Below, in pieces: positions 1 to 12,960 of a stretch of 64,000 nucleotides of DNA. The notes under the pieces were generated by a model that did not search any database, was not told where the DNA came from, and saw nothing but the letters and a program-made list of their open reading frames with translations. Made by a program: the position numbers and the translations under genes. Positions within the stretch are counted from its first letter, which is position 1; each line of letters begins with the position of its first letter. The DNA is from Eriocheir sinensis (Eukaryota > Arthropoda > Malacostraca > Decapoda > Varunidae): positions 2,711,297 through 2,775,296 of the forward strand of contig NC_066531.1 of the NCBI RefSeq assembly GCF_024679095.1, written 5' to 3'.

Positions 1-104
1 AGATAGCAGATTGGTAGTGTTCCTTGTGACATTGATTTCATAGTTGTGATTCTCGTCGCGAAGCAGCTATTTTTTTAGTTTGGGTTGTGGCTGTTGTAAA
101 GAGT

Positions 105-152
<48 letters not shown>
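105..152. repeat. (GT)n microsatellite
   Basis: An uninterrupted GT tract. The surrounding first 550 bases show short (CAA)n and A-rich runs and nothing gene-like. Confidence 0.9.
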
Positions 153-156
<4 letters not shown>

Positions 157-560
157 ACCTGCATGTATAATAAATGGTGTCCGTTTAAATATCTTGGGCT
201 CTGACATTTAAATCAGCCGGTCCGCGTCGCCCCGGGCCGGCCAACAACAACAACAACAACAACAACAACCCTTCCCGGCGTGGCGTCTGTCAATGCCTCG
301 CTGTGGACCGTCCTGTTCCCACCCACCCCTTAATTTTTTTTTACAACAAAGGAGACAGCTCAAGGGCACAAAAAAAAGGAAACAATAATAAAAAAAAAAA
401 GCCCGCTACTCGCTGCTCCTAAAAAGAATCCAAAGAGGTGGCCGAAAGAGAGGTCAGTTTCGGGAGGAGAGGTGTCCTGATACCCTCCTCTTGAAAGAGT
501 TCAAGTCGTAGGCAGGAGGAAATACAGATGAAGGAAGATTGTTCCAGAGTTTACCAGCGT

Positions 561-910
561 GAGGGATGAAAGAGTGAAGATGCTGGTTAACTCTTGCATA
601 AGGGGTTTGGACAGAATAGGGATGAAAGAGTGAAGATGCTGGTTAACTCTTGCATAAGGGGTTTGGACAGTATAGGGATGAAAGAATGAAGATGCTGGTT
701 AACTCTTGCATAAGGGGTTTGGACAGTATAGGGATGAAAGAGTGAAGATGCTGGTTAACTCTTGCATAAGGGGTTTGGACAGTATAGGGATGAAAGAGTG
801 AAGATGCTGGTTAACTCTTGCATAAGGGGTTTGGACAGTATAGGGATGAAAGAGTGAAGATGCTGGTTAACTCTTGCAGAAGGGGTTTGGACAGTACATA
901 TAGGGATGAG
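561..910. repeat. 56-bp minisatellite, six copies
   Basis: The unit starting GGGATGAAAGAGTGAAGATG recurs at 563, 619, 675, 731, 787 and 843 with almost no divergence. The last copy has a small insertion before a seventh start at about 905. The near-identity implies recent amplification or gene conversion. Confidence 0.9.
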
Positions 911-1400
911 CATGAGTAGAAAGTCGCGTGCAGCGGGGCCGCGGGAGGGGTGGAGGCATGCAGTTTCAGGTTCATAAGAGCAGTCAGCGTGAAAGTATCG
1001 ATAGAAGATAGAAAGAGAGGCAACAGAGGCGTACTTCTCCCCGTCCCGGCAGCACCTTCACCCCGGTATAATCTGTCAACCCGCGCCTCCACCCCCGCCC
1101 CCTCAAGCCTCACCCATGCCCACGTTTACACACGGACGCCCATTATCACGCCTGGCTGTGACGTGCCGCCGCCCACCTCCACCCCCGCACGCCCTCCCTC
1201 CCGGTGTCACTCCTGGGGGTCTTTCACATCAGCGTCGTGCAACACTGGATCAGAATACATCTCCTCACTATTTGTTATTCTATTTATTTATTCTAGTGTC
1301 TTGGGGTCAGGTAGAATATATACCACTATTTTGATCCCCAGACTGCATGGTTGTGGTGGATTTGTGGGAGGAGGAGGTTGTAGTTTGCCTCTTTGCCGGT
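911..1400. other. GC-rich unassigned stretch
   Basis: Pyrimidine-rich, proline-coding-biased sequence with no recognisable domain or splice context. Open frames here look compositional. Confidence 0.5.
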
Positions 1401-1404
1401 GCAG

Positions 1405-1597
1405 GAGGCCAGATTGTTGTACTCAGCCTCGTATATCTACCAAAGTCTGCCCTAAGAACTGTCTCCTGAGTCCACCCCATTAAGTAGATTCATTTATAGT
1501 TATCGTTGAAATGGCTGACTATTGGTGCTTTTGGGCAAGAGTTAAGGTCAGAAAATGGAAAATAGAATATGAGTACGATAATCTGGTACTGGTGATT
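1405..1597. mobile_element. Small MITE with inverted ends, copy 1
   Basis: The left end reads CCAGATTGTTGTACTCAGCC and the right end GAGTACGATAATCTGG, its inverted counterpart. The interior is partly shared with a second copy at 32313-32490 (CTATTGGTGCTTTTGG versus CAAAGAACACCAATAA in inverse). No coding capacity. Confidence 0.55.
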
Positions 1598-1654
1598 GCC
1601 CGAACACCAGACGGAGCGAAGTTGGATAAGTTGTGAACAGTCTTTGTAGTGGTC

Positions 1655-1897
1655 TAATTAGTGGTGACGAGGGGGTGGAGGGCGTTGGGTGCTAGTGGTT
1701 GGTCTGACGGCTGACGGGCACATCCAGTCCTCTAAGCATTCTACCACACCCTGAAGCCTTGTTGATATGGTACAGGCTGTTAGTGACGAGGGGATGGACG
1801 GCGTTGGGTGTTGGTGGTTGGTCTGACGGCTGACGGGCACATCCAGTCCTCTAAGCATTCTCGCACACCCCGAAGCCCTGTTGATTTGTTTACTTAC
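1655..1897. repeat. 120-bp tandem duplication
   Basis: Two copies share GGTTGGTCTGACGGCTGACG and CATCCAGTCCTCTAAGCATT at about 1698/1818 and 1722/1842. Divergence is a few percent. Open frames across it are shadows of the duplication. Confidence 0.8.
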
Positions 1898-2141
1898 CAG
1901 AATCACGACCAGCGCGTGGGCGTCATCAAAGAGAACCGGAGGATAAATATAGAGATGAAGGGAGAGCAGGTACCAGGCGCAAAATTGTTGAGGTTCAATT
2001 TTTATTCAGAAATAAAACTGAGTAGGATTTGCAGCATTTCCTACCATCCTATTTACTTTATTTTCGTCCATGTGTCGTATATGGCGTTACGCGGTCGATA
2101 AGAAAATCTGTTGGGTTTTCAGAGATATAATATTACCGTTG

Positions 2142-2347
2142 GCTTCATGCCGCGATACAACCGAGAGAGCCCGGGTTCGATTCCCGGCCGGAGTGGAAAA
2201 ATTTGGGTGGCTTTTCCGATACCCTACGCCCCTGTCCACCCAGCAGTGAATGGGTACCAGGTATTAATCGGGGGTTGTGTCCGTCTCCCCTTCTGTCTCT
2301 CTCCGGCATATGACCACAGATGTTGCGCCGACTAAACGAAACTTTCA
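2142..2347 (+). mobile_element. tRNA-Val-type SINE, degraded 5' end
   Basis: It carries the B-box GGTTCGATTCCC, then the conserved body (TGGAAAAATTTGGG, ACCAGGTATTAATCGGGGGT) and the 3' module ending GTTGCGCCGACTAAACGAAAC. The tRNA head before the anticodon stem is diverged and part of the tail is deleted. Confidence 0.85.
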
Positions 2348-2656
2348 TACCGCGAGGGTCCTGCTAATCAAAAAGAGTCAGTGTCTGCTTTTGTTTATCG
2401 TCGTCATATGTCAAGTTTTTCGGAGTCTGCAAGAAAACCTGTTTGTTCAACGCCTCATCCACACCGCGCCCAGGCCCTCAATCCCTCCTCCTCTGGCCGT
2501 CACCTCGCGTCCAGTCTCCTGCTTCCTATCGCTATCCTCATCCAGTTTCCCTCCCGATAACTTTGCGTACAACCACGATATCTCCCACCGCTGTTTTCCC
2601 CGAATCAATCACTTTCCCGTTCAGGAGGCAACGCCCACTCAACTCTTCCTCGTAAT

Positions 2657-2657
<1 letters not shown>

Positions 2658-2732
<75 letters not shown>

Positions 2733-2775
2733 AGTAAGGCTTGTAAAAATCAGGCAAAGTACTGTGAAACTGATC

Positions 2776-2812
<37 letters not shown>
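2658..2812. repeat. (CT)n followed by (GA)n
   Basis: A CT tract (about 2658-2731) and a GA tract (about 2777-2812) separated by 45 bp form an imperfect inverted pair able to form a hairpin. Confidence 0.9.
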
Positions 2813-2815
<3 letters not shown>

Positions 2816-2932
2816 GTCAGCGAAGAGGAGACTGGTGGAGGAGGCGGCCTGGTAACCTCCCTGACATTCGTTTGTTTGTTTCTTCTTTCTCGGGGATGAA
2901 CCAACTCTCATTTTGTATCCGGCGAAGTTAAT

Positions 2933-2934
<2 letters not shown>

Positions 2935-2987
<53 letters not shown>

Positions 2988-3090
2988 TAACAGTTTAACT
3001 TTTGTCCCTTGGCTAACGCAATCTAAACTGCGTATACAAGTGCTGGATTATATGTACGCACGCACGCTCCTTGTATATATACCAGCGTTG

Positions 3091-3150
<60 letters not shown>

Positions 3151-3225
3151 CTAACGCAATCTAAACTGCGTATACAGGCGCCGGATATGTACGCACGCAC
3201 GCTCCTTGTATATATATTTGCGTTG

Positions 3226-3291
<66 letters not shown>

Positions 3292-3368
3292 GGCTAACGC
3301 ATTCTAAACTGCGTATACAGGCGCCGGATATGTACACACGCACGATCCTTGTATATATATTTGCGTTG

Positions 3369-3408
<40 letters not shown>

Positions 3409-3410
3409 AA
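2935..3410. repeat. (GT)n and a compound CT-microsatellite array
   Basis: After a GT tract (about 2935-2985), a roughly 85-bp unique unit (GGCTAACGCA...CTAAACTGCGTATACA...TATATTTGCGTTGAAT) occurs three times, each copy followed by a long (CT)n tract. The unit and microsatellite were amplified together. Confidence 0.9.
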
Positions 3411-3753
3411 CAATTATTTTCTCTCCAAACACTCCCTCCCATGCACGCGGGCGGCCCCTCCCATCCCTGGCCCGGCCCGTGTTGGGAGGAGCCTAATTAT
3501 GACGTCACCGGGAAATGTAGTGACGGCATCAATGACGTCATGAGATTAGAAGCGAATCCTCTGAGTGAAGTAATAAGTGTAGGGCAATGGAGAGATTTAC
3601 ATAGATTTACATAGAAAATCAGACCATGGTCCAGACTCGGTGGCCTGTCCTTAAACCCAAGTGATTCTACGTTGATCAGATGGCTCCAAAACGTTGCATT
3701 TCTACTCTGGTTGATATTAAGTTGAAGGAAGTGACGGTTGAGCTTGTTTTTAA

Positions 3754-3756
<3 letters not shown>

Positions 3757-3816
<60 letters not shown>

Positions 3817-3876
3817 GATAATGCTCTTGATAACATGTGGGAGAGCGCGCGAATCCTTTACCCGTGTTACAAGCTA

Positions 3877-3959
<83 letters not shown>
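3757..3959. repeat. Two (GA)n tracts with shared flanks
   Basis: GA tracts at about 3757-3806 and 3880-3959. CTTTACCCGTGTTAC(A/G)AG(C/T)TAT flanks both, showing that a short flank was duplicated with the microsatellite. Confidence 0.85.
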
Positions 3960-3961
<2 letters not shown>

Positions 3962-4178
3962 CTTCTTTACCCGTGTTACGAGTTATATTGAGTGTGTGTA
4001 TGTTGTTATTCTGTTAGTTGATAATGTGTTCTTTACCAAGGGAGCGACTCAGAGAGGAGCGTGGAGCGTGGGGCTCGTCGCGGATAACTGCCGGGGAAAA
4101 AATTTAATACAGGTGATAACTTGAACGGTAAGCAGCCGGTCCCGTATCGCCACGCCCGTATGCTCTCTCACTCTCCGG

Positions 4179-4596
4179 GGCGTATTATAAGATATTTCAT
4201 TGCCCAATAACACTAATTTGACCGGGTTTTCGTAGGAGTTGTGGGCAGTTCCAGGAGTAGTTTTATGACCCTGGTGAGAGTGTGACCCTTCCTCTGTACC
4301 GTGAACCTAAAGAAACACACATTTGACAAGGCTTTCGTAGGAGTTGTGGGCATTTCCAAGAGTAGTTTTATGACCCTGGTGAGAGTGTGACCCTTCCTCT
4401 GTACCGTGATCCTAAAGAAACACACATTTGACAAGGCTTTCGTAGGAGTTGTGGGCATTTCCAAGAGTAGTTTTATGACCCTGGTGATAGTGTGACCCTT
4501 CCTCTGTACCGTGAACCTAAAGAAACACACATTAGAACCCGATTGACCCTCTCTTTGACCTTAAGAAACAGATAATGTGAAAAGCGAAAGTGTCTT
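4179..4596 (-). mobile_element. MITE family B with tandem ~100-bp modules, copy 1
   Basis: The family has ends resembling GGTCGTATTTTAAGACATT and an internal module with the core CCAGGGTCATAAAACTACCC, itself an imperfect palindrome. This copy has three modules read on the minus strand. The right end (AAGCGAAAGTGTCTTG) runs into a (CT)n(CA)n tract. Confidence 0.7.
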
Positions 4597-4597
4597 G

Positions 4598-4663
<66 letters not shown>
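4597..4663. repeat. (CT)n(CA)n microsatellite
   Basis: CT repeats switch to CA repeats at about 4621. The tract abuts the MITE copy on its left. Confidence 0.9.
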
Positions 4664-4665
<2 letters not shown>

Positions 4666-5059
4666 AGTGCCTGTCAATGTGTTTGTGGCATGGTCAGCAA
4701 AGTTTGTAAGTGCTCGGGTTTGGTCTAATGTGGGTTTGGGGGCGGCACTTCAGAGCGGGTGGTGGTGGTGGTGGTGTCTGGCGTGCTGCGGGCCAGCGTG
4801 TGTGTGTGTGCGGAGGGAGCGAGGGTGTGCCGGGGACGTCTGCCTGACTCAACGTTTCTCGTGTGACTGAGCTCCCGTGGGCTGGAGAGAATTACCATTG
4901 CGCGCCATCTGTTGGGAGCCAGACGCACAACCTCCGTGTATTCTCCTGAAGTAAGTATTTAGGTTACATTTCCATGATTTTAAGAATGTATTGGCCAATC
5001 AGACAAGTTGGAATTTCCTTTACCGTGTCCCTCGCCAGGTGCCTCGTAGTGTTTCCCAA

Positions 5060-5172
5060 GCGCTGGATATTTGTGAATGGCTTGGCTAGACCCCGCCCCC
5101 TATCCGGCGCGCGCACATTCTCGTCTCGTCCGACTTGTTTAAAATACAAGACTTAGCCAGAGAGCTCAGTCA
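5060..5172 (+). promoter_or_regulatory. Candidate core promoter (GC box, TATA-like, Inr)
   Basis: The sequence shows a CCGCCCCC tract near 5092, a TATA-like GTTTAAAATAC at about 5137-5147 and an arthropod-type initiator CTCAGTCAT at about 5165-5173. The TATA-like box and the initiator A are about 30 bp apart, the spacing expected for an RNA polymerase II core promoter. It is followed by a segment with a good splice donor at 5414 in a phase that fits the cytokine exon at 13335. The link to the cytokine gene is inference; no transcript evidence is available from sequence alone. Confidence 0.35.
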
Positions 5173-5413
5173 TAACTAGCCTATTCGCCCAGACAACACT
5201 GGGAGAGTATCCTAAGCCAAAGTCCCAAAACTTCACTGTGATTTTTTATTTATTCTTTAGTGTATGTTAAGTGGAATATAGAAAACAGAGAAATGTGTGC
5301 GTACGATAATATGTGCGTGCTGATAGACGCGACTTTGGTGGCTCGTGTCGTGTCCTGTAACTCTTCTACCTCAAGCTACACAACCAAGAAAAACATTATA
5401 TGGAGAACAGTTG
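5168..5413 (+). CDS. Possible first exon of the cytokine gene (tentative)
   Basis: From a candidate start site near 5168 the segment runs to the donor TTG|GTGAGT (exon end 5413). The first ATG (5264) opens a 5-codon upstream frame that ends in TAG. The next ATG (5293) stays open for 40 codons to the donor and leaves a phase-1 split codon. The next supported exon starts at 13335 in the matching phase and would complete a Gly codon (G+GG). The result would be a long, 40-residue region before the hydrophobic signal core, which is unusual. The true start could therefore lie in another, unseen exon, or this exon could be partly or wholly untranslated. The exon has no recognisable domain of its own. 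Confidence 0.3.
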
Positions 5414-5842
5414 GTGAGTACTTGTCCCGTGTGGGTGAGAGGTGCGCTGCCGGCCCGTCCCTTACCTTAGCGTACCTGTCTCAACGAACACCCTAGTCAA
5501 GACCAAGGTGAATGATTGCATGACGTAACTCTAGAATGTGGAAGATAACGAATGAATACATGACGTAAGTGCTGAACCTCGAGGGCACCGCGCTTTGCTT
5601 AGCCACAGTGGTGCGAGACTCCTTACCCCGGGCGGCGGTGAGTCAGGCGCGGGTTCTTGAGCTCCCCGGGGCTGGCCTGGACGGACTTACGCACCCCCGA
5701 GCCAGGCCGAGGCGTTAGCTACCAAGGCATCTTATAAGCGTGTTTACAGTAGAGTGTGTCGGTGCGTTAAATCTCTCTTCATTAACCAACAACACTTGTC
5801 AATCGTTTCTCATCGGTTCAGAAAAACGCGACAAACATAAAT
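5414..5842. other. Unassigned GC-rich stretch
   Basis: No repeat family or exon is recognised. If the exon proposed at 5168-5413 is real, this is the 5' part of its intron. Confidence 0.4.
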
Positions 5843-6112
5843 GGTTGGTTTTATAAGATACTTTGCCTTCTCGCATGTTATATCTAAAGGTCAACGGGGC
5901 GATCAATCAGGTTCTAATGAGTGTTTTTTTATGCTCACAAACTCCTACGAAAGCCTTGTCAAATATGTGTTTCTTTAGGTTCATGGTACAGAGGAAGGAT
6001 GAAACTACCACCAGGTTCATAAAACTACCCCTGGAAATGCCCACAACTCCCACGAAAGCCTTGTCAAATATGTGTTCTTGGACAGCGAAATGTCTCATAA
6101 AACGACCCCTAG
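5843..6112 (+). mobile_element. MITE family B, copy 2
   Basis: It starts near TTTATAAGATACTTTG and ends GCGAAATGTCTCATAAAACG, with two internal modules (AATATGTGTTTCTTTAGGTTC, CCCCTGGAAATGCCCACAAC). Confidence 0.7.
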
Positions 6113-6918
6113 TATACTGTCAAAGTTCACACTGACAAATAAAGTGAGTGCTCGCCTGTAAAGTCTGCGGACCTGACTGATAGATCTGAGACGGGACCCT
6201 TCAGGAAGTAACTTGTCCCAGAACGCTCGTCCACGAACCGCTTGGGCCCGCAATACATGACCCCGGTTTGATGTGGCATGTGGTAGGTTATCGAGTCAAC
6301 TATTTCTTACGTTACTCTAAGTAGGAAAAAACAAGAGCCAGTCAGCTTGTGAGGTTGCTTCAGTATCTGAGTCATATCCTCCTCGGGCAGGCGAGAGGCG
6401 GGCCGGGGCTGTCACGAGGCCTGCTCTGTAACGTTTGTGTAGACGGGTTAACTCGGCTGGCAACGTTTCTAAGTGGCTGAGTGGCTGGCTGTGGATCGAA
6501 GCCCACCTGAGTCTACCTCTTCCCCTCACTCCCCACCCCTCACTCACCCTTGACTTGGCTCCTTCCCCTCTTTCAACCTTGTCCTCAGCTTGTCTCTCCT
6601 ATTTCCTACTTCCATATGTTGTGGAAAGCATGATTCCAGCACTGCATAACCCGCCTCCATAAACGTCACTTCTTAAAATCTCTTCCTTCCCCCTTTTTCG
6701 CTTTCTCTCTCTTCCTCTCCCCTTCCCTCCCTTCCTCCTTCCGTCCTTCCTTCCCCTGACAACAAGGAAGTGACTCAAACACTTGGCACGCCCACTTTTT
6801 TTTTTCTCCTCCTCCGTCTGAAGATTTTTGCCCCTGTGTTATTGACCCAAATGTTCTACAAACTTACTACAGCAAAGATGTCGCAGTGGGGGCTCTCGCA
6901 TCATGGGTCCATATTCTG
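6113..6918. other. Unassigned, pyrimidine-rich 3' half
   Basis: The first half is unique sequence with no exon I can support. From about 6500 to 6830 it is strongly C/T-rich. It ends at a (CA)n tract. Confidence 0.4.
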
Positions 6919-6996
<78 letters not shown>

Positions 6997-7140
6997 TTGA
7001 TAAGACATTCGTATAGGTTGTGTTAGTAGTATTCCCTTGGGTAGTTTTAGCCTCCCTGGTGACCTTTGGAAAGAGTTATGAGAGCTGGAAATGTCTAAGA
7101 GTACAGGCCTTATTAGTGGTTTATTGCTCGTGTGGAGGCC
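6919..7140. mobile_element. (CA)n tract followed by a diverged family B fragment
   Basis: CA repeats (about 6919-6994) run directly into ATTTGATAAGACATTCGTAT and a diverged module (CCTTGGGTAGTTTTAG), similar to family B. Confidence 0.5.
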
Positions 7141-7489
7141 TCGAATATCGTGTCAGTAGCGAGCTTATCCATGACGGTTAGACTCTTTTTGGATGACCCG
7201 CTCTGGAGACCTCAAATCCCCTCAGCTGCTCATCCTTTTCCATCTCTCTCTCTCTATGGGAATCTGATTTACGATTTAGTTGATGTAGTACAGGATTTAC
7301 GCTGCGTGGCATTGACAGCTGATACGGTATGTGTGATGGCGGTATTGATACTGGTGGTGGTGGTGGTGGAAGATGTCAGTCAGAGGTGGTAGAGTTTAAC
7401 AGGTGGAATTGACTGCGGGTGCGTGCATGTGTGTGTGTGTTCTGCTATCATGTGAGTGCGGGAACCTTCCAGTTTAGGGCAGACCCGCG

Positions 7490-7523
<34 letters not shown>

Positions 7524-8080
7524 ACACTCATGGACACATTTTGAGAAGTAAAACAAGACCCCGTGTTGGTGTGTGTGTGTGGGGAGGGGGGGGGGGTGTT
7601 GAGGGGGGTCAAAACATGTCTAGAACGTGATGTCGGATGGTGAATGTCAGAAAGAGATAATGTCCAGTCTGATGGTAACTGGAGGTCATTGATTGAGGTT
7701 CTGCCGGTGAGAGAGAATGTCCAGAACGAGAGTGGGAAGCTGAATGTAAGAGAAGTGATGTTGAGATTGATGATGTCTCTAGTGATGCGTAGAAACAGAT
7801 GTTGAAGGTTGAATGTGAGAGACAATTGATGTTTGAGTCTAATGATTGTTGTTTTATGATCTGTGGAAATAGATGTTGGAAAATGAATGTTAGAGAGAAA
7901 AGAAGTTGAGTAATGATGTTTTTGATGTGTAGAAACAGATGTTGAAGGTTGAATGTGAGAGACAATTGATGTTTGAGTCTAATGATTGTTGTTTTATGAT
8001 CTGTGGAAATGAAGTTGAGTCTAGTGATGTTTTTGATGTGTAGAAACAGATGTTGAAGAATGAACATCAGACAGAAATAA
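7490..8080. repeat. (CA)n and an irregular ~140-bp tandem repeat
   Basis: After (CA)n at 7494-7520, the segment 7788-7872 (AGAAACAGATGTTGAAGGTT...TGATCTGTGGAAAT) recurs at 7929-8010, and related GATGTT/GAATGT phrases fill 7620-8075. Long minus frames here are products of this repeat. Confidence 0.75.
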
Positions 8081-8486
8081 CGTTGTCTAATGCTAACTTG
8101 GTGATAACTCCTGTTCTTTCATTCACTGCATAATTGAGGGGGCAAGCTTAGTTAGACCGTTCCTGGACACTGCTGGCTCTCTGCTCCCGTGAATAATTGA
8201 GACTGAAGGGCCCAGGGCGTGCTGGTTGAGAGGTGTGCTCCAGTGTTGACTTAGATCGTCCTAGGAACCGTGAAGTCTTGAATAAACAAAAAAATATGTC
8301 TCTCGCATTTATGTCTTTGTATATAAGGGCTAGAAAATTTTAATTGTTCCCCATTGAAGCAACCTCATTCCGTTTTCTTTTGCTAGAGTTTCAATGGTTT
8401 CAAGTTATGTATTTGATGTTTATTGAAGTCATATTTACAATGGATTTCCACGGTGACTAAAACAAGATAGTATGATGACAGTTACC

Positions 8487-8534
<48 letters not shown>

Positions 8535-8850
8535 GGATCAATTTATAATCGCTTCATCTGAGGTGTTCGTCCGTGAGTGAGTGACGAGGGCCTTCAGAGT
8601 ATTGCCTCGTGTGTGTGTGTGCGTGTGTGTGCGTGTGTGTGTGTGTCCCCTGTTGTCCCTTGAAGACTTGAAGGTTAATTCGGACAGGTGCGTTGGGGTG
8701 CCAAGGAAAAAAATGCTCTCTTAAAAAAATGCAGACGATGCCCAGGTATTTAGGGGACGGTGCTGAAGCCGGTCTCCGCCCCGCCCCGTCCGGTCCCGTC
8801 CAGCCCCGTTCAGCCCCGCCCCTTCCTTAGGTTCACTCTCACTCTCGCGA
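8081..8850. other. Unassigned with (GA)n and (GT)n
   Basis: Unique sequence with a GA tract at about 8490-8530 and GT tracts at 8610-8646. Nothing gene-like is seen. Confidence 0.5.
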
Positions 8851-9150
8851 CGGAATAGAATAAGGATAGGAAGGAGGATGAAGATTTAGAGAAGAGAGCA
8901 AGTCCCTTCCTTCCTCTACCAAGTTTAACTCCTTCTCTCTCCCTCCCTGCCTCCCCCTCCAAGGAAATGAAGGAGGAAGAAGCGACGGAATATAATAAGG
9001 ATAGGAAGAAGGGTGAGGTGTGGAATTAGGATGAAGATTTAGAGATTTAGAGAGAGCAGATCCCTTCTTCCTCTACCCAGCGCCCAGTGAAGGAGGAAGA
9101 AGCGGAGGAACTGCATAAGGATTAGGATGAGGATTAGGAGAGAAAAGACG
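8850..9150. repeat. Imperfect ~115-bp repeats
   Basis: AATAAGGATAGGAAG(G/A)AGG and AGGATGAAGATTTAGAGA recur at about 8868, 8994 and, more diverged, 9113. Copies have drifted. Confidence 0.6.
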
Positions 9151-9660
9151 CGAGAAGGACCTGTTATGTGTAGAATTCGAACCTCTCTCACCTTTCTCTC
9201 CCCACTTTCACCCCCCTCTCCCCCCTCCCCCTCACGCCCACTCAATGAAATACCTCCCACCTTTCCCTCCCATCCCCGCCCGCCACGCCCACGCCGCAAT
9301 GTGTAATAAGCGATATTAGCCCGCATCAAAAATGCAGATTGGCGTACCGCGGGGTTGGTCCCAAAGCGGGTTACAGGGAGAGCGTCAGCCAGTGTAGGGA
9401 TGTGCCCAGACTATCCCGTCGACCTGAAGAAGGGAGGCTGCGGGGCGGGGGAGAGGCGGGGCGCTGGTCGTGTGTCTGGGCCGCCAATCACGACCCGGCC
9501 GCGGCTGATGCTCTGCCCATAACCTTACCCCCCCTCCCCCCTCGCCCCCCCCCTACCCGATCCGCGTGGAGTTTTTTGCGTTGGGTCGCGCGCTGCGGAG
9601 AGGACCTGCCCCTTGTGTTTAGCATTTTTACTCAAGGTGACCTGCCTGTACGGCCACCAG

Positions 9661-9705
<45 letters not shown>

Positions 9706-9747
9706 AGCAAAGTCTCGTACCTCCAAATACTCATGCAACCATAATAT

Positions 9748-9815
<68 letters not shown>
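9661..9815. repeat. Two (CA)n tracts
   Basis: CA repeats at about 9661-9701 and 9752-9815. Frames of Thr-His or Cys-Val dipeptides here are artefacts. Confidence 0.9.
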
Positions 9816-9817
<2 letters not shown>

Positions 9818-9951
9818 TGGACGCATACACCCATTTGACAGGAAGTTATACAGGAGTTGTAACCATGGCTGCCCCGACAACAATTATGATTTTTGTTATT
9901 TATGGTGACGCCGCTACTAAGCTTTCAACATTAACAACAACAACAACAAAT

Positions 9952-10223
<272 letters not shown>

Positions 10224-10525
10224 AGCACGTCACAACTCACCCACGCCAGAAACAGTACAACGCCCACGCCCACATCTGTACAACGCATGGGCGAGAGGGC
10301 TGCGCTTGGATTAGAATCATCCCAGCAGCAATACACTGCAGTTGAGGGAGGGGGCGGGCGGGGGGGGAGGGGGGGGTTGAGGGAGCGGAGGGGGGTTAGG
10401 GGGGGGTAGCTTTATCACCCACCTGCACAGTCGTTAAAACTCCCCCAATTTCCTCTTGTTGGTAATAATTCAATATTTGAACCACTAATTTCAGTCGAGG
10501 GAAGCGTCATTGTGTTGTGCTGCGG

Positions 10526-10527
<2 letters not shown>

Positions 10528-10588
<61 letters not shown>
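10528..10588. repeat. (GT)n microsatellite
   Basis: A continuous GT tract of about 60 bp. Confidence 0.9.
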
Positions 10589-10590
<2 letters not shown>

Positions 10591-10964
10591 TGATGCTGAG
10601 GGATCGAATTTGGCCTTTCCTCTTCGTTATTTTCTCTCACACAACGGAAGAGACAAATAAGACATCAATTCACTACAAGCGGAAAAGTTGCGCTATAGTT
10701 GTTGCCCTCATTTCTATTCATTCACTCTAATCGTATCACCAAACTCCCTCTAAGCGAGACTGGTACGCGAGGATTGCAGAAGAGAGTTGTAAGTCGTTTA
10801 GGGCTTCAGGGGACGATATTTCACTGTATATCTCTCCGCTGCTTAGTCGGGCAGCGGTGGAATCGGTCAGCATGCCCTTAGCCCACTCCGTAAATCCCCG
10901 GCTGCGTTCTGAGTTACAGGAAGGAGTATAAGAAACGCTAACATTCACGAATCACACTCTCTCT

Positions 10965-11250
10965 CGGGTTTTGGTCAGTGCAGTCTAAGGTCACCTAGTC
11001 AGTAACTCACCTAATGTTATGAGTTACGTGGGGGAGTCTACGAGGAGGTACATCACACGAACCTAACATACTCTACCATCGGCCCAGTAAAGAGACAGTC
11101 AGCGGGTTTTGGTCAATGCAGTCTTAGTTATCCCAGTCAGTAGCTCACCTATGTTATGAGTTACGTGGGGGAGTACTCGAGTTAGGCAAGGAGTATACGA
11201 GGGTCTTAAACACACTCTCACATCGGCCCAGTATAGAGTCAGTCAATGCG
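10965..11250. repeat. Diverged tandem duplication (~135 bp)
   Basis: GGGTTTTGGTCAGTGCAGTC at 10967 and GGGTTTTGGTCAATGCAGTC at 11105 begin two related units that share TTATGAGTTACGTGGGGGAG and CATCGGCCCAGTA. A third partial unit follows near 11220. I see no gene in 10600-11720; the 11400-11930 part is purine-rich low complexity. Confidence 0.75.
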
Positions 11251-12041
11251 TTCAGTCGGCCTGGCAAACACAGGGCTCCACCTCCACCACCTCCACCTCC
11301 ATCATAGCAAAGTCACCAACCAGTTCCTCACTCGCATAACCTAACGCATAAGTCCACAAGGGAATCGAGTATCTCTTCGTATACTGGACAGACCTGCGAG
11401 GACCGAGTCACCTGTTGATGAGATGGACGAGTGAGGAGAGAAACAAAGAAGTACAGATGAGTAAGACGATAGGAGAGGAAGGAAGGAAGGAAGAGGAGGC
11501 CATGAGGGAAGAGAGTTAGGGAAGGAGAGAAAAACAGGTGGATATTGCAAGGCCTGGCGGCGGGAGAGGAAGGAAAGCGGGAGGGAGGGAACGAGAGATG
11601 CCAGCCTCACCCATGTTCAGGAAATTGTATCGGGTTCATGTGATTCACGGACACTAACGCGGGATAACATTAATAACTGAAAGGAATGTACGTACACAGT
11701 GAGAGATATGATGCGTAAGTGAATGTTAGCGGGATATACGAGAGAGGGGGAGAGGGAGAGAGAGAGAGAGGGGAAGAAACACACGATAGAGACAGATCCA
11801 AACATATTAAGGAAACGAGAGAAAGATGCAAGACAGGAGAATAAGCAACGAGAGAGCGACGGACAAAGAGGTAACGGAGAGAAAGCGAGAGAGAGAGAGA
11901 AAGAGGGAGAGAGGGAAGGGGGAGTGACGTCAGGCTTGCAGGTGTAGTTTGTGGGCGGGAAGAAAGGTATGGCCGGGCAAGGAAGGGTTGAACTTACCTG
12001 TGTTAATAAGACGCCTTACCTGCCGCCAGTCTGTCTGCTCA

Positions 12042-12524
<483 letters not shown>

Positions 12525-12647
12525 TTATACATGAGACATATTCTGAGAAAGCTGTGAATCACTCTTGCCGGGAGAGCCCCCTTTTGCCCTCCCCTGCCCT
12601 GCCCCTCCACCTCGTCCCCTCACTTTCTCACGCTCACGTCTGTCACT

Positions 12648-12650
<3 letters not shown>

Positions 12651-12689
<39 letters not shown>

Positions 12690-12778
12690 GTTGTAGGTCC
12701 GGAGATAGCATGAACGAGACGAGACGATAGATTATAGTGATGACGAGACCGCGCTTCAAATGTTAAGGTCAAGGAGTG

Positions 12779-12820
<42 letters not shown>
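12651..12820. repeat. (CA)n and (GT)n pair
   Basis: CA at 12651-12686 and GT at 12777-12818, 90 bp apart in inverted orientation. Confidence 0.85.
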
Positions 12821-12821
<1 letters not shown>

Positions 12822-12960
12822 GCTGTTCATGGCTCGACATTCCTAGTCAGCTGTGTTTACTGAAATATTTAATGCTGTCTTGACGCGGCGATACGGGCAG
12901 AGAGAGAGACAGCGCACACGGCCAATCCAGGTCACTAATTCCTAAAGGTTCGCAGGTTGA

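Noticed and set aside
2277..2855. 192-codon plus frame
   Set aside because: It crosses a SINE tail and (CT)n/(GA)n tracts; no domain.
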